A stretch of DNA of 5,959 nt from positions 1 to 5,959 of the forward strand of contig JASFBI010000137.1 in assembly GCA_030149595.1 (NCBI GenBank), in the 5' to 3' direction. This document shows positions 4,630 to 5,959 of the stretch, in pieces. Each line of letters opens with the position of its first letter. The first letter of the stretch is position 1. The notes under the pieces were generated by a model, which was not told where the DNA came from, searched no databases, and saw nothing but the letters and a program-made list of their open reading frames with translations. The stretch is from Desulfobacterales bacterium. Its GTDB lineage: Bacteria; Desulfobacterota; Desulfobacteria; Desulfobacterales; DAOWNP01. Position numbers and translations under genes: made by a program.

Positions 4630-4959
4630 ATGGGAGAAATAAATAAAACAATAGCTGGTTTTTGGGAATTTGATTGCAAGGATATGATCTATGCAGGTCA
4701 TTTTCCTGGGAAACCTGTTGTGCCGGGCAGCCTTGTTATAGGCCAGTTTATAAGTGAAGCAAAAGAGCTTGGATATTTTAAAAAAAAATATAGAGTAAAA
4801 AGGTTTAAATTTAAAAAATTTATAGAACCAGGAGTATATCAGTTTAATATGGAAATAAACTGTGAAAGTATTGCATGCAGGCTTTTTGTCAAGGCTGAAG
4901 CAGATGTTAAACCATTAGTAACAGGAACAATAGAGATTAATAAAAATGGATTTGCTTAA
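4630..4959 (+). CDS. Short FabZ/ApeI-like hotdog protein, possibly catalytically altered
   Basis: This encodes 109 aa with the hallmark AGHFPGKPVVPGSLVI (residues 22-37) of beta-hydroxyacyl-ACP dehydratases and a second family segment KRFKFKKFIEPGVYQF (57-72), like the RFKRPVVPGD strand of FabZ. H24 matches the catalytic histidine. The residue 14 positions later, glutamate in FabZ and aspartate in FabA, is G38 here, so ordinary dehydration is doubtful. It is much shorter than FabZ (about 145-150 aa), closer to ApeI-type single-hotdog proteins. It starts 12 nt after bioB and overlaps the ACP gene by 14 nt, so its substrate is probably an acyl group on that ACP. The start is not backed by a clear ribosome-binding site. 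Possible roles: dehydratase using another acid, thioesterase-like, or an acyl-ACP-binding partner. Confidence 0.8.
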   Translation: MGEINKTIAGFWEFDCKDMIYAGHFPGKPVVPGSLVIGQFISEAKELGYFKKKYRVKRFKFKKFIEPGVYQFNMEINCESIACRLFVKAEADVKPLVTGTIEINKNGFA

Positions 4960-5323
4960 AAAAGTAAAAAATATTTTATTGGAGATCTTAGACATAAGTA
5001 TTGATGAAATTAAAGAAAATTCTTATATTGTAAGAGATTTGGATATGGAGTCCATAGATTTTCTTGAACTTGCTGTATCAATTAATTCGGAATTTAATAT
5101 TAATGTAAGTGATGATGATATTTTTTTAAGAACTTTAAGAGAATCTTTGATAATGGCAAAAGAGGCAAAAGATATTTCTGAAGAAAAATTTTTAAAGGAG
5201 AAATATCCCCATTTATCATGTGCAAGAATAGACGAAATATTAGAGAATGTAGATATGGGCCCTGTGCTTAAAGTTGCAGATCTTATATCTTATATAAAAT
5301 GGCAATATGAATCAAAAAAATGA
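4946..5323 (+). CDS. Acyl carrier protein with a large insertion
   Basis: This encodes 125 aa. Residues 1-50 are a normal ACP start: helix I (MDLLKKVKNILLEILDI), then LDMESIDFLEL (32-42), with S36 as the expected phosphopantetheine attachment site (ESI in place of the usual DSL). The C-terminal helix VLKVADLISYIKWQY (106-120) matches helix IV. Between them lie about 45 extra residues (roughly 57-104), charged and including a KYPHLSCARIDEILE segment, making it far longer than the usual 75-80 aa. The insertion suggests a dedicated carrier that discriminates its partner enzymes. It overlaps the hotdog gene by 14 nt and the nitroreductase start by up to 17 nt, indicating coupled expression. It is not the general fatty-acid AcpP; its specific cargo is unknown. 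Confidence 0.88.
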   Translation: MDLLKKVKNILLEILDISIDEIKENSYIVRDLDMESIDFLELAVSINSEFNINVSDDDIFLRTLRESLIMAKEAKDISEEKFLKEKYPHLSCARIDEILENVDMGPVLKVADLISYIKWQYESKK

Positions 5324-5959
5324 TGTTTCTGTTTTAATGGAAACAGTAATGCAAAAAAGGCGAAGTATAAGAAAATATAAGCCTGATACTGTTGACAATG
5401 CTCTTGTTTTACAGATGGTTGAAGCAGCTGCTTTGGCTCCATCACCTTCAAATAAAAGGCCTGTACGGTTTGTAAGGGTTAACTCCTTTGAAAAAAAAGA
5501 GGTTTTGAAAAAAGAACTGATTGTATCAAGAGAGCGATTTATAAAGCAGGCTGATAAAATAAAATCGGGTAAACGGATAAAAAACAGGATTAAGGCATAT
5601 TATAGATTTTCCGAATTTATGTTTAATGCTCCTTTGATTTTTACAGTAGGTACAGTAAAATCCTATGAGGGTTTTTCAGGAACTCTTTTTAAGGAGGGAA
5701 TTATTGATTGTGATTACAGAAAAGGAATTGATTTAAATATAACAGTTGGACTGGCTGTAAATAATTTTATTTTAAAAGCTGAATCCCTTGGTATAGGAAC
5801 ATGTATATTAACAGCTCCCTTAACTTTTATTAATAATGCAAACTCACTTCTTGGTATAAACAACCTTGATATAAGATGTTTTCTTGTCGCAGGTTATCCT
5901 GAAGAAAAGCCGCCTTCTCCTTCTAAAATTAGTTTGGATGAATTTTATTTGCAGATTTA
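5307..5959 (+). CDS. Nitroreductase-family flavoprotein, running off the window
   Basis: An open frame of 217 codons plus two bases continues to the window edge. It shows the nitroreductase fold landmarks: RRSIRKY (18-24), which contacts the FMN phosphate, APSPSNKRPVRFV (44-56), LAVNNFILKAESLGIGTCIL (149-168 region) and a C-terminal GYPEEKPP (196-203). Members are FMN-dependent NAD(P)H oxidoreductases, and their substrates vary widely. The family is usually 180-220 aa, so the end is close; the final two bases TA could even begin the stop codon. The ATG at 5307 overlaps the ACP gene by 17 nt; an alternative in-frame ATG at 5337 gives a more typical METVMQKRRSIR start 13 nt after the ACP stop. 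Neither has a clear ribosome-binding site. Next to an ACP and a hotdog protein, it may reduce an acyl-ACP or related intermediate (inference). Confidence 0.85.
   Translation, partial: MNQKNDVSVLMETVMQKRRSIRKYKPDTVDNALVLQMVEAAALAPSPSNKRPVRFVRVNSFEKKEVLKKELIVSRERFIKQADKIKSGKRIKNRIKAYYRFSEFMFNAPLIFTVGTVKSYEGFSGTLFKEGIIDCDYRKGIDLNITVGLAVNNFILKAESLGIGTCILTAPLTFINNANSLLGINNLDIRCFLVAGYPEEKPPSPSKISLDEFYLQI

Overview
The window is AT-rich (roughly 30% GC by eye) bacterial chromosome. Several proteins point to a strictly anaerobic member of the Desulfobacterota, probably Desulfobacterales-like. The clues are an RdgC-like protein of the short, two-gene kind, a biotin synthase with auxiliary-cluster residues of the anaerobe type, and a TrpRS carrying a four-cysteine iron-sulfur motif. 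No transposase, phage gene, CRISPR array or structural RNA gene is visible. The taxonomic call is inference from protein style, not a search result.

Layout, left to right. Positions 1-234 (minus) hold the N-terminal part of a YhbY/CRM-domain RNA-binding protein, cut by the window edge. Positions 235-434 are non-coding and hold two abutting inverted-repeat units with shared TACAGG-TG-T ends, resembling a small non-autonomous mobile element. Positions 435-1577 (minus) are a tight two-gene operon. It encodes an RdgC-like protein (204 aa from the better-supported start) and a 174-aa partner, separated only by TAA-TTA-ATG in one frame. A divergent intergenic stretch follows, then trpS (1779-2765, plus). 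The trpS to STAS gap (2766-3006) contains another imperfect inverted-repeat element and ends in a perfect 12-bp hairpin that contains the stop codon of the convergent STAS-domain gene (3007-3300, minus).

Positions 3301-3624 are a very AT-rich divergent control region between the STAS gene and bioB. It holds a TTGACA/TATAAT promoter candidate, an isolated GC-rich hairpin, and a degenerate segment resembling part of the repeat at 283-321.

Positions 3625-5959 (plus) are a compact operon: bioB, a short FabZ/ApeI-like hotdog protein, an enlarged acyl carrier protein, and a nitroreductase-family flavoprotein that runs to the window edge. The genes are 12 nt apart or overlap by 14 and about 17 nt. 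Placing a dedicated ACP, a dehydratase-like hotdog and a flavin reductase directly behind biotin synthase suggests an ACP-bound acyl pathway linked to biotin, for example a dedicated route to pimeloyl-ACP. That is a hypothesis, and the hotdog protein lacks the usual FabZ catalytic glutamate. This operon is the most interesting part of the window.
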